A DNA stretch of 64,000 nt from Longimicrobiales bacterium (GTDB lineage: Bacteria; Gemmatimonadota; Gemmatimonadetes; Longimicrobiales; Gaopeijiaceae), in NCBI GenBank assembly GCA_028823235.1, contig JAPKBW010000016.1:1-64000 (forward strand), given 5' to 3'. The notes below the pieces were generated by a model. It saw only the letters and a list, made by a program, of their open reading frames with translations. It was not told the origin of the DNA and made no database searches. A program made the position numbers and the translations under genes. Below are positions 46,007-55,535 of this stretch, piece by piece. Position 1 is the first letter of the stretch, and the number at the start of each line of letters is the position of its first letter.

Positions 46007-46092
46007 GCGAAGAACAGGGGGGGCGACACCATGAAGAAGGGTGTCGGAGAGTCCCGGGCGGTGGGATGCGGGAGCCGGCCTTACGCCTCAGG

Positions 46093-46338
46093 CTAGTCCG
46101 ACGAAAGAGAGTCGTCCTTCATGTCAGCTTCGTCATGCCCATCATCCACCGCCGGGTCCGTTGCACGCACGGGAAGGAATCTCAGAAGCATCGCGGACAT
46201 GAGCAATGCGAGCGCCACGCCTGTAATCCAGCGTTTTTCAAAGAATATGCCCGAGAGCCCGACAGCCGCCGCGATCGAGAAGATCCCGATCTTCCATTCG
46301 AGAAACTGGTCGTCGCGACTGCCTCGGCCTCCCCTCAT
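46093..46338 (-). CDS. Small two-helix membrane protein
   Basis: About 81 residues from the ATG at 46338, which starts 10 bases after the upstream hydratase stop. Two hydrophobic helices (IGIFSIAAAVGLSGIFF and WITGVALALLMSAMLLRFLPV) are followed by an acidic tail (VDDGHDEADMKDD). No family recognised. As the last gene of the methylmalonyl-CoA run it may not share its function. Confidence 0.65.
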   Translation of the reverse strand: MRGGRGSRDDQFLEWKIGIFSIAAAVGLSGIFFEKRWITGVALALLMSAMLLRFLPVRATDPAVDDGHDEADMKDDSLSSD

Positions 46339-46348
46339 CGTCGGACGG

Positions 46349-47122
46349 TCAGTCCTTCGACTTCTCGAGGAAGCGCCGGACTCCATCTCGGCACTCCCCT
46401 GTCACCCGAGCCTCAACATTCACTTCTGCTGCCCTTTCCATGCCGGAAGCGAAGTCCAGACCGTCGAGCTCATAAAGAAGCGATTTCGTCAGAGCCAGAG
46501 CTGAAGCGGGCTTCCTCGCCAGCGCGATCAGATAGGCATGGGCCTCCGTCTCGAATGAGGCGCTTGGCCATACTTGGTTCACGAGCCCGAGGGTCTCTGC
46601 TCGCACCGCATCGAACCGGTCGCCCTGAGCAACAAGCTCGAAGGCCCTTCCCTCGCCCATCCTACGGCGCAAAATCGTCATCACCAGCGCGGGAACGAAG
46701 CCGAGGTACACCTCCGGATATCCGAACATCGCGTCGTCCGTCGCAAGCACGAGATCGCAGGCCGTCGCGAGGCCACAACCACCGGCCAGTGCACGACCGT
46801 GGACCACGGCGACCACTGGCTTTGGACAGGACCGGATCTGAGAAAAGAGAGCGCCGAGCGAACGTGCGTCTTCGAGGTTCTCCGCTGTGCCCATGGTTGA
46901 GATCTTCTTGAGCTCAGCGAGATCAGCACCAGAACAAAAGTCTTTTCCAGCGCCACGCAGCGCGACCACGCGGACCGCATCCTCGTCGACTGCTCGAGCG
47001 ACACCTCTCTTCAGCGCAGCTACGAGAGCCCCGTTCAGGGCGTTGCGCTTCTCCGGACGATTCAGCGTCAGGGTCGCTACGCTATCGGCCACATCATAGA
47101 TGAGAAGCGAGTCGAGGGTCAT
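46349..47122 (-). CDS. Enoyl-CoA hydratase/isomerase family protein
   Basis: Crotonase-fold protein of 257 residues. LNRPEKRNALN opens it, with GKDFCSGADLAEL and RALAGGCGLATACD for the oxyanion hole. The first catalytic Glu position is replaced (GGCGLATA), while GYPEVYLGFVPALV keeps the second. Methylglutaconyl-CoA and isohexenylglutaconyl-CoA hydratases have similar features. The ATG at 47122 overlaps the previous stop as ATGA. Confidence 0.88.
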   Translation of the reverse strand: MTLDSLLIYDVADSVATLTLNRPEKRNALNGALVAALKRGVARAVDEDAVRVVALRGAGKDFCSGADLAELKKISTMGTAENLEDARSLGALFSQIRSCPKPVVAVVHGRALAGGCGLATACDLVLATDDAMFGYPEVYLGFVPALVMTILRRRMGEGRAFELVAQGDRFDAVRAETLGLVNQVWPSASFETEAHAYLIALARKPASALALTKSLLYELDGLDFASGMERAAEVNVEARVTGECRDGVRRFLEKSKD

Positions 47123-47496
47123 TTGGGGCTCCATCCCTCCGGTATCCGCCCACGTCCCGACGTCGCCGCAGCGACCTCTTCAGACACCTCCACTTCCATG
47201 CGGAGAAGGGCGGTACTGAAGACCTTGCCCTGAGCGTCGTTCATCAGCGACATCGTCCCCCCACCGCCTAACGCACCGTGGAGCAGAAAATTGAGTGCGC
47301 TCAAGTTTGGTAGTTCAAAGCGCTCGACAGGCCCCTTGACCATCGAGCCGAAATGCTCCTTCACTGCCTCCGAAGTCAATTGCTCGCGGAGGAGATCGAA
47401 GTGCGCGGCGTCGTACGCGATGACCCCTACGTTGGCTGTGTCTCCCTTGTCGCCTGACCGGGTGTGGGCGAGATGGACCATTTGGATGCGAGTCAT
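47119..47496 (-). CDS. AtuA-like C-terminal (ferredoxin-fold) domain protein
   Basis: Protein of 125 residues beginning MTRIQMVHLAHTRSGDKGDTANVGVIAYD, then FELPNLSALNFLLHGALGGGGTMSLMNDAQGK. This is the C-terminal domain that is fused to AtuA in many species, here a separate gene. ATGA overlaps join it with the AtuA gene before and the hydratase after. Confidence 0.87.
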   Translation of the reverse strand: MTRIQMVHLAHTRSGDKGDTANVGVIAYDAAHFDLLREQLTSEAVKEHFGSMVKGPVERFELPNLSALNFLLHGALGGGGTMSLMNDAQGKVFSTALLRMEVEVSEEVAAATSGRGRIPEGWSPK

Positions 47497-48887
47497 ACGT
47501 CACGAACCTCCACCTTCAGGTGGTCCTCGACGACTTCGCGACGCAGAAGCGCCGGCCAGTACGCCATGATTTCCTGGACTCGAGGCCGACCGCCCGCGAA
47601 GCCCGTCACCGACGGAGGGCCGGTGAGTACCAGCGGAGCGATCTCTCGGGAGAAGCGCTCTACGGCAGCGCGGTCACTGGAACGTACTCCGACCCGGAGC
47701 TGGACTTCCGGGATGTCGGCGGGGGGCGGACCCACCAGGGGTCCGTGTGTGGAATCCCAACCAACGAGTTCGGTCCGGATCTCATCGAACGTGTGTCCGA
47801 GTCGATCCAGGCGCTCGCGCAGAATCTTGTCTGCGACCGTCGCTTTCGCGGCTGCATCGGGCCACGAATACGTGAGCGTACCGGTGGCTTTCCATCCGCC
47901 TGCATAGGCGATCGACACTTTGAGGAAGTCCGTACGTGGCCCTCCCTTGATCCCGTGTACGCGCACCCTGTCGTTGCCCTGATCGTCCAGATGGATTGTG
48001 GTGAAGTCCGCGACGACATCCGGAGTGATGTAGGTCACAGGGTCACCCATTTCATAGACGATCTGCTCGGCGACGGATGCCCGGGTCACCTTGCCCCCGC
48101 TTCCAGCGTGCTTCGTAACGATGAAGGTCCCATCCGGACTCACTTCGACGATCGGGAAGCCGACTGCGGCCAGATTGGGGATGTCCCACCAGTCGATGAG
48201 GCAATTTCCTCCTGTGCACTGGGCGCCACACTCATTGATGTGCCCGGCCACGACACCTGCAGCAATCCGGTCGTGGTCGTCCGAAGACCACCCGAATTCA
48301 TGAACCAAGGGACCGTAGGTGAGCGCTGTGTCGGTACTGCGACCGGTCACGATGACGTCCGCTCCGAGACCGAGGGCCTCGACGATGGGCGCAGCCCCGA
48401 TGTATGCATTCGCGCTCTGGACTTGATCACGAATCACCGAGAGCGGTTCGCCGGTCTCCATATTCGAGAGGTCGTGCCCGGAATCAAGCAGCTCATCGAG
48501 CCGACCCATCAGGTCATCTCCGGTAACCAGTCCGACCTTGGCCTTACCCGAAACCCCGGCACGGTGGCCCGCCTCGACCAGCGCATCCGCACATCCATCC
48601 GGATTTACCCCTCCGGCGTTGGTCACGACTCGAACACCATCCTCGACACACTTGGCGAAGATGCGTTCCATCAAAGGAACGAAGTCACGCGCGTATCCGG
48701 CTTCCGGATCCCTCGCCCGTTGCTTCTGCATGATCGACATCGTGACCTCGGCCAGATAGTCGAGCATGAGGTAGTCAATATTTCCGCCTTGCACCTGGCG
48801 GACCGGAGCCTCGGGATCATCGCCCCAGAACCCCTGCCCACTCGCGATCCGTACCAGGCTTCCGTCTCGCCCCGCGGACTGGCTCAT
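47493..48887 (-). CDS. AtuA family protein (DUF1446), N-terminal part
   Basis: Protein of 464 residues covering the AtuA/DUF1446 domain: RIASGQGFWGDDPEAPVRQ, DYLAEVTMSIMQKQ, VTNAGGVNPDGCADAL, VTGRSTDTALTYGPL and INECGAQCTGGN. AtuA is needed for acyclic terpene (citronellol/geraniol) breakdown in Pseudomonas, but its reaction is unclear. Members occur more widely beside acyl-CoA carboxylases. It overlaps the carboxyltransferase stop (ATGA) and the small C-terminal domain gene. Confidence 0.9.
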   Translation of the reverse strand: MSQSAGRDGSLVRIASGQGFWGDDPEAPVRQVQGGNIDYLMLDYLAEVTMSIMQKQRARDPEAGYARDFVPLMERIFAKCVEDGVRVVTNAGGVNPDGCADALVEAGHRAGVSGKAKVGLVTGDDLMGRLDELLDSGHDLSNMETGEPLSVIRDQVQSANAYIGAAPIVEALGLGADVIVTGRSTDTALTYGPLVHEFGWSSDDHDRIAAGVVAGHINECGAQCTGGNCLIDWWDIPNLAAVGFPIVEVSPDGTFIVTKHAGSGGKVTRASVAEQIVYEMGDPVTYITPDVVADFTTIHLDDQGNDRVRVHGIKGGPRTDFLKVSIAYAGGWKATGTLTYSWPDAAAKATVADKILRERLDRLGHTFDEIRTELVGWDSTHGPLVGPPPADIPEVQLRVGVRSSDRAAVERFSREIAPLVLTGPPSVTGFAGGRPRVQEIMAYWPALLRREVVEDHLKVEVRDV

Positions 48888-50509
48888 CGCACCCCTTCAG
48901 GGATCTGGAACGCACCAATATGCGGGCCCGGGTTCTGTCCCGAGGCGCGCAGAAGTAGCCCGAGCGCCGGTCGCAGCTCCTCGGCAAGCACGACCTCATC
49001 CACAAATCCTCGAGCAGCCGCGAAACGGGCGTCGAGCTGACGATCATACTCGGCGCGCACCTCGTCCATCTTCATTGTCAGATCCTCGTCAGGCACGAGT
49101 CCTTCCTTTTTGAGTTTGTCTAGTTGGCCACTGAACAGGGCCATCACAGCACTGGAGCCTTCCATGACACCCATCCGGCCGGTGGGGAGGGAAAGAATGA
49201 AGTCGGGGTCGAAGCCCTGGCCGGCCATAGCATAGTAACCCGCCCCCGAAGCATGATTGAGCGTCAGGACGAGCTTCGGGACCGTAGCCGTGGCCATGGC
49301 TTCCACGAAGTCCGCACCGGCCCGAATGATACCCGAGTGCTCCGCCTCGGTACCCACCATGAAACCGGACACGTCCTGCACAAAGAGCAGGGGCGTCTTG
49401 TGACGATTCATGGTCTCAATGAAGTACGCCACCTTCCGGGCACTCTCCGTATACACGATGCCACCAAAGTGAGGCGCGCCTCCGCTGGCGGGCTTGAACA
49501 TGCCGCGAGCGTTGGCAATCACTCCGATAGGGATTCCGTCCAGAAAACCGGTTCCGCAGATCATTTCGCCTGCATGTTCAGGCTGGAATTCGTCAAGCCC
49601 CTCGCCGTCGAGAATACAGTCGAGGACCTCTCGGATGTCATACGGCTGCCGATGATCGTCCGGAAGGAGATCGTACAAATCGTACGCCAGTCGCTTCGGT
49701 GGCGTCGCCATGCGGTCGGACACTGGGACTTCGACCGGCAGTTCCGAAACCAGTCGGCGAAGGCGGGTGATGCACGCTTGGTCGTCGGGCACCATGTAGT
49801 GGGCCACACCACTGAGCTGAGTGTGCATCTGGGCGCCTCCGAGCTCTTCCGAGCCGACCACTTGTCCAGTGGCACCCTTTACGAGGTTAGGGCCGCCCAG
49901 ACCCATAAACGACGTGCCTTCCACCATGAGAATGACGTCGGACAGAGCGGGCAGGTACGCCCCACCCGCGATGCACGGGCCCATAACCGCGGCCAGCTGT
50001 GGAATCCGCAGGTAGCGACGCATAATCGAGTTGTAGTAGAAGATGCGCGCGGCACCATACTGTCCCGGGAAAACGCCTCCCTGATACGGGAGATTCACCC
50101 CCGCAGAGTCGACGAGGTAGACAATCGGGACGCGGCAGCGCATCGCGATTTCCTGAGCCCGCAGAATTTTCGTGATCGTTTCCGGCCACCAGGATCCGGC
50201 CTTCACGGTCGCATCGTTTGCGACGACGACGACCTCCCGGCCCTCGACGCGCCCGACCGTGGTTACGACTCCTGCGCCGGGCGCCTCGCCTTCGTACAGG
50301 TCGTGCGCCACCAGCATCCCGATCTCTACTGCCGGGGCACCTTCGTCAAGGAGAAGGTCAACCCTCTCACGGGCCGTGAGCTTCCCTTGCTTGTGCTGGC
50401 GCTCTACGCGCCTGGTGCCACCCCCTTCACGTATCTGGGCCCGGAGTTCCTTAAGCTCAGCGGAAAGAGATGCCAGGCGACCGGAAGCCTCCTTGGCGAC
50501 ACCAGTCAC
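48884..50509 (-). CDS. Acyl-CoA carboxylase, carboxyltransferase (beta) subunit
   Basis: Biotin-dependent carboxyltransferase of 541 residues from a GTG at 50509 that overlaps the previous stop as GTGA. The two crotonase-like halves are seen: [63 protein letters not shown], then [41 protein letters not shown] and [20 protein letters not shown]. The acyl group (methylcrotonyl-, geranyl- or propionyl-CoA) cannot be fixed. The matching biotin carboxylase/carrier gene is not in the window. Confidence 0.92.
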   Translation of the reverse strand: MTGVAKEASGRLASLSAELKELRAQIREGGGTRRVERQHKQGKLTARERVDLLLDEGAPAVEIGMLVAHDLYEGEAPGAGVVTTVGRVEGREVVVVANDATVKAGSWWPETITKILRAQEIAMRCRVPIVYLVDSAGVNLPYQGGVFPGQYGAARIFYYNSIMRRYLRIPQLAAVMGPCIAGGAYLPALSDVILMVEGTSFMGLGGPNLVKGATGQVVGSEELGGAQMHTQLSGVAHYMVPDDQACITRLRRLVSELPVEVPVSDRMATPPKRLAYDLYDLLPDDHRQPYDIREVLDCILDGEGLDEFQPEHAGEMICGTGFLDGIPIGVIANARGMFKPASGGAPHFGGIVYTESARKVAYFIETMNRHKTPLLFVQDVSGFMVGTEAEHSGIIRAGADFVEAMATATVPKLVLTLNHASGAGYYAMAGQGFDPDFILSLPTGRMGVMEGSSAVMALFSGQLDKLKKEGLVPDEDLTMKMDEVRAEYDRQLDARFAAARGFVDEVVLAEELRPALGLLLRASGQNPGPHIGAFQIPEGVR

Positions 50510-50922
50510 GAAACCGATCGCTGGGCGGCAAACCATTCCGTCACATACGCGATTGCATCGGACGTGGTCGTCCCGGGACCGAAGAGCCGCCCAATACCGC
50601 GAGTCCCGAGCTCCGTCACATCGTCCTCCGGGATGATGCCACCCCCGGTAAGCAGTACCTGGTCTGCCCCTTCCTCGTCGAGCAACGCCTTCACCCTGGG
50701 GAAAAGCGTCATATGGGCCCCAGACAGTACCGACATAGCAACGACGTCGACGTCTTCCTGCACGGCCGCGCTCACAATCATCTCAGGTGTTTGATGCAGA
50801 CCCGTATAGATCACCTCGAATCCGGCATCCCGGAATGCACTTGCGATGATCTTCGCTCCACGATCGTGACCATCGAGGCCGGGCTTGGCGACGAGGATTC
50901 TGATTTTTCGTTCGTCAGACAT
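50506..50922 (-). CDS. mcmB: Methylmalonyl-CoA mutase, cobalamin-binding subunit
   Basis: Protein of 138 residues made of a B12-binding domain only: [19 protein letters not shown] with the DxHxxG motif whose His coordinates cobalt, [13 protein letters not shown] and [12 protein letters not shown]. It forms the separate small subunit for the catalytic chain that precedes it by 13 bp. Such split mutases are known in archaea and actinobacteria. Confidence 0.93.
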   Translation of the reverse strand: MSDERKIRILVAKPGLDGHDRGAKIIASAFRDAGFEVIYTGLHQTPEMIVSAAVQEDVDVVAMSVLSGAHMTLFPRVKALLDEEGADQVLLTGGGIIPEDDVTELGTRGIGRLFGPGTTTSDAIAYVTEWFAAQRSVS

Positions 50923-50935
50923 GAATTTAATTCAC

Positions 50936-52651
50936 CTAGAAAAATACGGGCTCTTTGTACGCACCGAAGACCTCTTCCATCGCGGCGCGGATCTCATAAA
51001 GAGTACAATACACTCGAGCGCAGTCGAGAATTCTGGGGACGACATTCTCGTCAGTTCCACAGGCTGCCGTCAGGGCAGCGAGTGTCTCGGCGACATGCTC
51101 GCCGTCTCGGGCGTCGCGCATCTCGGCCATTTTCGCGACCTGCCGCTCTTCGATCTGCGGATCGAGCTTGAGGATGTCGATCTCGAGCTTCCCCGACCCC
51201 TCGGTGAAGTGGTTCACACCAACGACTACCCGGTCGCCCGACTCAATCTCACGCTGTTGGCGCATGGCCGAAGCTGCGATCTCCTGCTGGAACCAACCTT
51301 CATCGATACCGGCGACCACGCCCCCCATCGCGTCGATTTCATCGAACAGCTCAAGGGCCTCGCGCTCAAGTTCATCGGTGAGTGACTCGACGTAATAAGA
51401 ACCCGCCAGCGGGTCGATCGTATTCGCGACGCCGGATTCATACGCCAGAATTTGTTGGCTCCGAAGCGCGATGCGAACCGCTTTCTCCGTCGGTAGAGAG
51501 AGCGTCTCATCCATCGAATTGGTGTGAAGGGACTGCGTCCCACCGAGGGCGGCGGCCATCGCCTGGTACGCGACGCGAACGATGTTGTTTTCTGGCTGCT
51601 GCGCGGTGAGGCTGACACCTGCCGTTTGGCAGTGAGTGCGCAGGCGCCACGAGTCCGGGTTCTTCGCCCCGTACTTCTCCTTCATGCCACGAGCCCAGAT
51701 TCGACGCGCCGCACGGAGCTTCGCGATCTCCTCGAAGAAGTCGTTGTGCACATCGAAGAAGAACGAGAGCCGTGGGGCGAAACTGTCCACATCCAGTCCG
51801 CGCGCGATCCCGCGCTCGACATACTCGAAGCCGTTGCGAAGGGTGAACGCCAGCTCCTCGACGGCGGTAGAGCCCGCCTCACGGATATGGTATCCGGAAA
51901 TCGAGATCGGGTTGTACTTGGGTGTGTGCTCGCTGCACCACTCGAACATGTCGACGATGCACCGCAATGCAGGCTCGGGCGGGTACACCCAGGCGTGCTG
52001 CGCCTGGTACTCTTTCAGGATGTCGTTCTGCACCGTCCCTCGGAGCACGCTGACATCGACTCCCTGTCGCTCCGCCGCTGCCACGTAGAAGCAGAAGAGA
52101 ATGATGGCAGGTCCGTTGATGGTCATGGAGACCGAAACCTGATCGAGGGGAATTCCGTCGAACAGCCGTTCCATGTCCGCCAGCGACGAGATCGCGACAC
52201 CACACACCCCGACCTCACCAAGCGAGCGCGGGTGGTCAGAGTCGTATCCCATGAGGGTCGGGAAGTCGAAGGCGACGCTCAGCCCGGTTTGCCCGTGCGC
52301 CAGCAGGTACTTATAGCGCTCGTTCGTCTCCTCAGCGGTCGCGAAACCCGCGAATTGACGCATGGTCCAGAGTCGCGTGCGATACATCGTCGAGTACGGC
52401 CCGCGTGTGAACGGGTATTCGCCCGGGTATCCGAGGTCTTCTCCCTCTCCGGTGACGTCCAACTCGGTATAGAGCGGCCGGACCTCACGTCCAGAGACGC
52501 TCGTGAACAGGGCGTCCCGCTTTGGCGTGTCGTCGTACGTCTCTTCCCACTCCGAGAGCTCTGCTTTCAGGCGGGCGATCTCGTCCGCCTGGTCCTGAAC
52601 ACGGCCTTCGAGCTGCGTCCGGTCCAGTAAGCCTTTTTCGATGGTCGACAT
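50936..52651 (-). CDS. mcmA: Methylmalonyl-CoA mutase, catalytic subunit
   Basis: Protein of 571 residues, the TIM-barrel substrate domain without the B12 domain. Converts methylmalonyl-CoA to succinyl-CoA. Diagnostic residues fit mutase rather than relatives: Tyr90 in STMYRTRLWTMRQFAGF (Phe or Ile in isobutyryl- and hydroxyisobutyryl-CoA mutases) and Ala127 in GLSVAFDFPT (Asp in the hydroxyisobutyryl enzyme). Further segments: SVSMTINGPA, GTVQNDILKEYQAQ, ISISGYHIREAGST, LHTNSMDETLSLPT. The ATG has AGGAG 5 bases upstream. Confidence 0.94.
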   Translation of the reverse strand: MSTIEKGLLDRTQLEGRVQDQADEIARLKAELSEWEETYDDTPKRDALFTSVSGREVRPLYTELDVTGEGEDLGYPGEYPFTRGPYSTMYRTRLWTMRQFAGFATAEETNERYKYLLAHGQTGLSVAFDFPTLMGYDSDHPRSLGEVGVCGVAISSLADMERLFDGIPLDQVSVSMTINGPAIILFCFYVAAAERQGVDVSVLRGTVQNDILKEYQAQHAWVYPPEPALRCIVDMFEWCSEHTPKYNPISISGYHIREAGSTAVEELAFTLRNGFEYVERGIARGLDVDSFAPRLSFFFDVHNDFFEEIAKLRAARRIWARGMKEKYGAKNPDSWRLRTHCQTAGVSLTAQQPENNIVRVAYQAMAAALGGTQSLHTNSMDETLSLPTEKAVRIALRSQQILAYESGVANTIDPLAGSYYVESLTDELEREALELFDEIDAMGGVVAGIDEGWFQQEIAASAMRQQREIESGDRVVVGVNHFTEGSGKLEIDILKLDPQIEERQVAKMAEMRDARDGEHVAETLAALTAACGTDENVVPRILDCARVYCTLYEIRAAMEEVFGAYKEPVFF

Positions 52652-52748
52652 ATCTACTCCTGAATGCTTCGAACTCTAGGGAAGATACCGCTGTTTTCGA
52701 TGTGAGCGCAGGGGTTATGCCGCTATCCGCTCTCGTTCCGGCTGGCAA

Positions 52749-53831
52749 TCAGCGCAGTAGTGTCTCAAGAATTTCGCGCGCCGCCGAATAGGGTGTTCCG
52801 GTGCCGGACGCGATCCGCTCCACTCCGGACTCGAGCAACACCGTTGCTTCCGGGGACCGCCACGCTACTCGGCGCAGCTCGCGGTCGACGACATCGCGGA
52901 TGCGAATCGCAGCCCGTTCTCGTCTCCGGGACGCAAGCTGGCCACTCTCCGTCAGGAACATCCGGTGCGACTCGATCGTTTCGAGCAGCTTCGGAACACC
53001 ATCCTCGGTGAGAGCAGTTGTCGTCAGGACCGGAATCTCCCACCCATTCGGCTCGGGCGCCGGGGCGTCCGTGTCCTGCTCTTTCTTCAAGACTCGACTC
53101 AGATCAACACCGTGATGGGCAGGAACGTCCCTCATGGCGCTTCCGGCACGGAGGTGCAGCGCTTGCCTGAGTTCCTTGACCAGCTTGGGCGCGCCGGGCC
53201 GATCCGCCTTGTTCACCACGAAGATGTCGGCAATCTCCATGAGGCCCGCTTTCATCGCTTGAATGGCGTCGCCCGATTCCGGGACGAGCACCACGACCAC
53301 CGTGTCGGCTGCTGCGGTCACCTCAAGCTCGGTCTGGCCGACTCCGACCGTTTCTACCAGGACGCGGTCGAACCCAAACGCGTCCATGAGGTCAACCACT
53401 TCTTTGGTCGTGGTGGCCAGGCCACCCAGTGAGCCACGGGTCGCCATCGACCGGATGAAGATGCCCGGGTCCGTCGCGATGTCATTCATACGAATTCGGT
53501 CGCCCAGCAACGCCCCGCCTGAATAGGGCGACGTCGGGTCTACCGCCACGACTCCGACGTGCTCCTCTGCCGCTCGATAAGCCGTTGCGATCGCCGCTAC
53601 AAGGCTGGACTTGCCGGCCCCCGGGGGTCCGGTGAGCCCCACCCTCATCGCCTTCGGGCCCGTCTCCATTACGGTGTGGAGCAGTTCCTGAAAACCCTCT
53701 CGCTCATTTTCTACGATTGAGATCGCGCGGGCGAGAGCGAGCGTCTTCCCTTCCCGAAAGCGTTCTAGCGTCTGGGCAACCGCGGGATTCAAAGCATTGG
53801 ACACCATGGTGTCAGATCCCCGCCGCGTCAC
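52749..53831 (-). CDS. meaB: Mutase-associated GTPase MeaB
   Basis: G3E GTPase of about 360 residues that protects and reloads methylmalonyl-CoA mutase. Walker A GPPGAGKSS near residue 70, VAVDPTSPYSGGALLGDRIRM, and VVNKADRPG as the base-recognition motif. A GTG at 53831 overlaps the upstream stop (GTGA); an ATG at 53807 is an alternative. It lies 97 bp before the mutase catalytic gene, as expected for a functional pair. Confidence 0.94.
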   Translation of the reverse strand: MTRRGSDTMVSNALNPAVAQTLERFREGKTLALARAISIVENEREGFQELLHTVMETGPKAMRVGLTGPPGAGKSSLVAAIATAYRAAEEHVGVVAVDPTSPYSGGALLGDRIRMNDIATDPGIFIRSMATRGSLGGLATTTKEVVDLMDAFGFDRVLVETVGVGQTELEVTAAADTVVVVLVPESGDAIQAMKAGLMEIADIFVVNKADRPGAPKLVKELRQALHLRAGSAMRDVPAHHGVDLSRVLKKEQDTDAPAPEPNGWEIPVLTTTALTEDGVPKLLETIESHRMFLTESGQLASRRRERAAIRIRDVVDRELRRVAWRSPEATVLLESGVERIASGTGTPYSAAREILETLLR

Positions 53832-55489
53832 CGTCGCTCATCCGGCCGGATGCCGCGTGCATGTCGAAGAGGATTCTCGAGAAGATGAGTCGGAATGAAG
53901 AGCACAACGATGAACATGATGAGTGCTGCGAGCAGGCCAAACCCTAGCAGCCACCAATTCCTCAACGCTATGAAAAGAATCGAGGTAATCACCGCGGTGA
54001 CTGAGGCGAAAATGCTGAGCAGGAGCCGGCGGGCCTGAAGGTGCAGAAAGCGTTCCTGGGCCTGAATATCTCTGGGATGAACCCGGACGCGAAGCTCCTC
54101 ACGCTCAGCGCGCGTCACAAGGTCCCGCACGGATCGCACGACTGACTGAGACTCCTCCACGAAATTCTTGGCGATCTGCGCGGGCTGCCTATGGGTCATC
54201 TTCAGCAGCTCAACTTTGTTTTCCATCACCACGCCACGGATGAACGAGAGCCCATCGAATCGCCGGTCGTAATTGAAGGCCAAGCCTTCGATAAGGGCCG
54301 CAGTGCGGAAGAAGTAGACCAGATCCTGTGGCAGGACGAGCGGCCACGTGTAGAAGGTGTCGAGCAACTCCGCGATCACGTCGTTCACGATGACGGAGTG
54401 GTTCGTAGTCTTAGCCCGATCCACGATGCGCAAGATCTCGGTGGCGGCCTCGCGAATCTCGCCTCGGGACACCTCCGCGCTGATCATCCCCAGTCGATAC
54501 ATCTCGTTGATGACAGCGTCGATGTCCTCGCGGCCCAACGCGAGTACGACACCGAGGATCGATTCACGAGTCCAACGTGGCACTTCCAGCACCGAGCCCC
54601 AGTCGATTACGACGAGCGTGCCGTCCTTCTCCACCAGAAGATTGCCGGGGTGAGGGTCCGCATGCATGAAGCCATCGACCATCATCATCCTGAGATAGAC
54701 GTTGGTCAGCGTCTCCATGACCTGTCGAAACGAAAGCCGTCCCGACTCGAACTGGGCGTGCAGACGATCGATCTTAGTTCCTTCGATCCGCTCCATGACG
54801 AGTACTCGACGTCGAGTGAACTCGTCGAACACTCTCGGCGCACGCACCTTACGCTGGTCCGCGAAGGCTGCCCGAAAGCGGGCCACATTCAACGCTTCCT
54901 GTTCGAAATTCATCTCGTCTTTGACGCGAACCGAGAACTCACGAACGACGTTTGTGAGGCCCCTCACATGATGATTCGGGAACGCGATGTTGAGCCAAAA
55001 AAGGAGTCGGAAGGAGATGTCGAGATCGAGGGCGACGGACGCCTCGACCCCGGGCCGCAGCACCTTTACGACCACGTCCTGCCCGTGAACCCTCGCTCGG
55101 TGCACTTGCCCCAGACTGGCTGCTGCCATCGGCTCGTCCTCAAACGTCTCGAAGAGATCACTCGTGAGAGAACCCAGTTCTGCCTCGATGACGCGGCGAA
55201 TTGCCTCTGCTGAATCGGGGGGGACCCGGTCCTGTAGCTTAGCAATTTCAGACAAGTAGGGCTCAGGCAGAATGTCGGCCCGGGCACTCAGGAGTTGAGC
55301 GATCTTGATGAACGTAGGCCCCAGTTTCGCCAGCGTGCCGGAGAGCTTCTCCGCCCTCTTGGCGTGGTGCTCGACCGAACGCACAGCCGGCCGGCCGAAC
55401 AGAATGCAGGAACGGCGATCACGGAGAAACGCGATCGCGAATGGGGTCAGCCGTCGCAGCACCGACAGCGATCGTCTTCGTCTGCTCAT
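53828..55489 (-). CDS. ABC1/UbiB family atypical kinase
   Basis: Protein of about 553 residues. The family KxGQ region appears as KLGPTFIKIAQLLSARADILP, the Ala-rich loop as MAAASLGQVHRA, then EQEALNVARF, HADPHPGNLLV and VIDWGSV in place of DFG. Two C-terminal membrane helices (FASVTAVITSILFIAL and WLLGFGLLAALIMFIVVLF) anchor it. UbiB proteins help move or make prenylated quinones. No quinone genes are adjacent, so its role here is inferred from the family. An ATG at 55489 or GTG at 55498 can start it. Confidence 0.9.
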   Translation of the reverse strand: MSRRRRSLSVLRRLTPFAIAFLRDRRSCILFGRPAVRSVEHHAKRAEKLSGTLAKLGPTFIKIAQLLSARADILPEPYLSEIAKLQDRVPPDSAEAIRRVIEAELGSLTSDLFETFEDEPMAAASLGQVHRARVHGQDVVVKVLRPGVEASVALDLDISFRLLFWLNIAFPNHHVRGLTNVVREFSVRVKDEMNFEQEALNVARFRAAFADQRKVRAPRVFDEFTRRRVLVMERIEGTKIDRLHAQFESGRLSFRQVMETLTNVYLRMMMVDGFMHADPHPGNLLVEKDGTLVVIDWGSVLEVPRWTRESILGVVLALGREDIDAVINEMYRLGMISAEVSRGEIREAATEILRIVDRAKTTNHSVIVNDVIAELLDTFYTWPLVLPQDLVYFFRTAALIEGLAFNYDRRFDGLSFIRGVVMENKVELLKMTHRQPAQIAKNFVEESQSVVRSVRDLVTRAEREELRVRVHPRDIQAQERFLHLQARRLLLSIFASVTAVITSILFIALRNWWLLGFGLLAALIMFIVVLFIPTHLLENPLRHARGIRPDERR

Positions 55490-55535
55490 CGTGGACACTC
55501 AGCGCGCATAGCCCGACCGAGGCGCGGCGATGCGC

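Noticed and set aside
47520-50794. Long plus-strand frames (506 and 556 codons) opposite AtuA and the carboxyltransferase
   Set aside because: They are antisense shadows of strongly conserved genes, with no family features.
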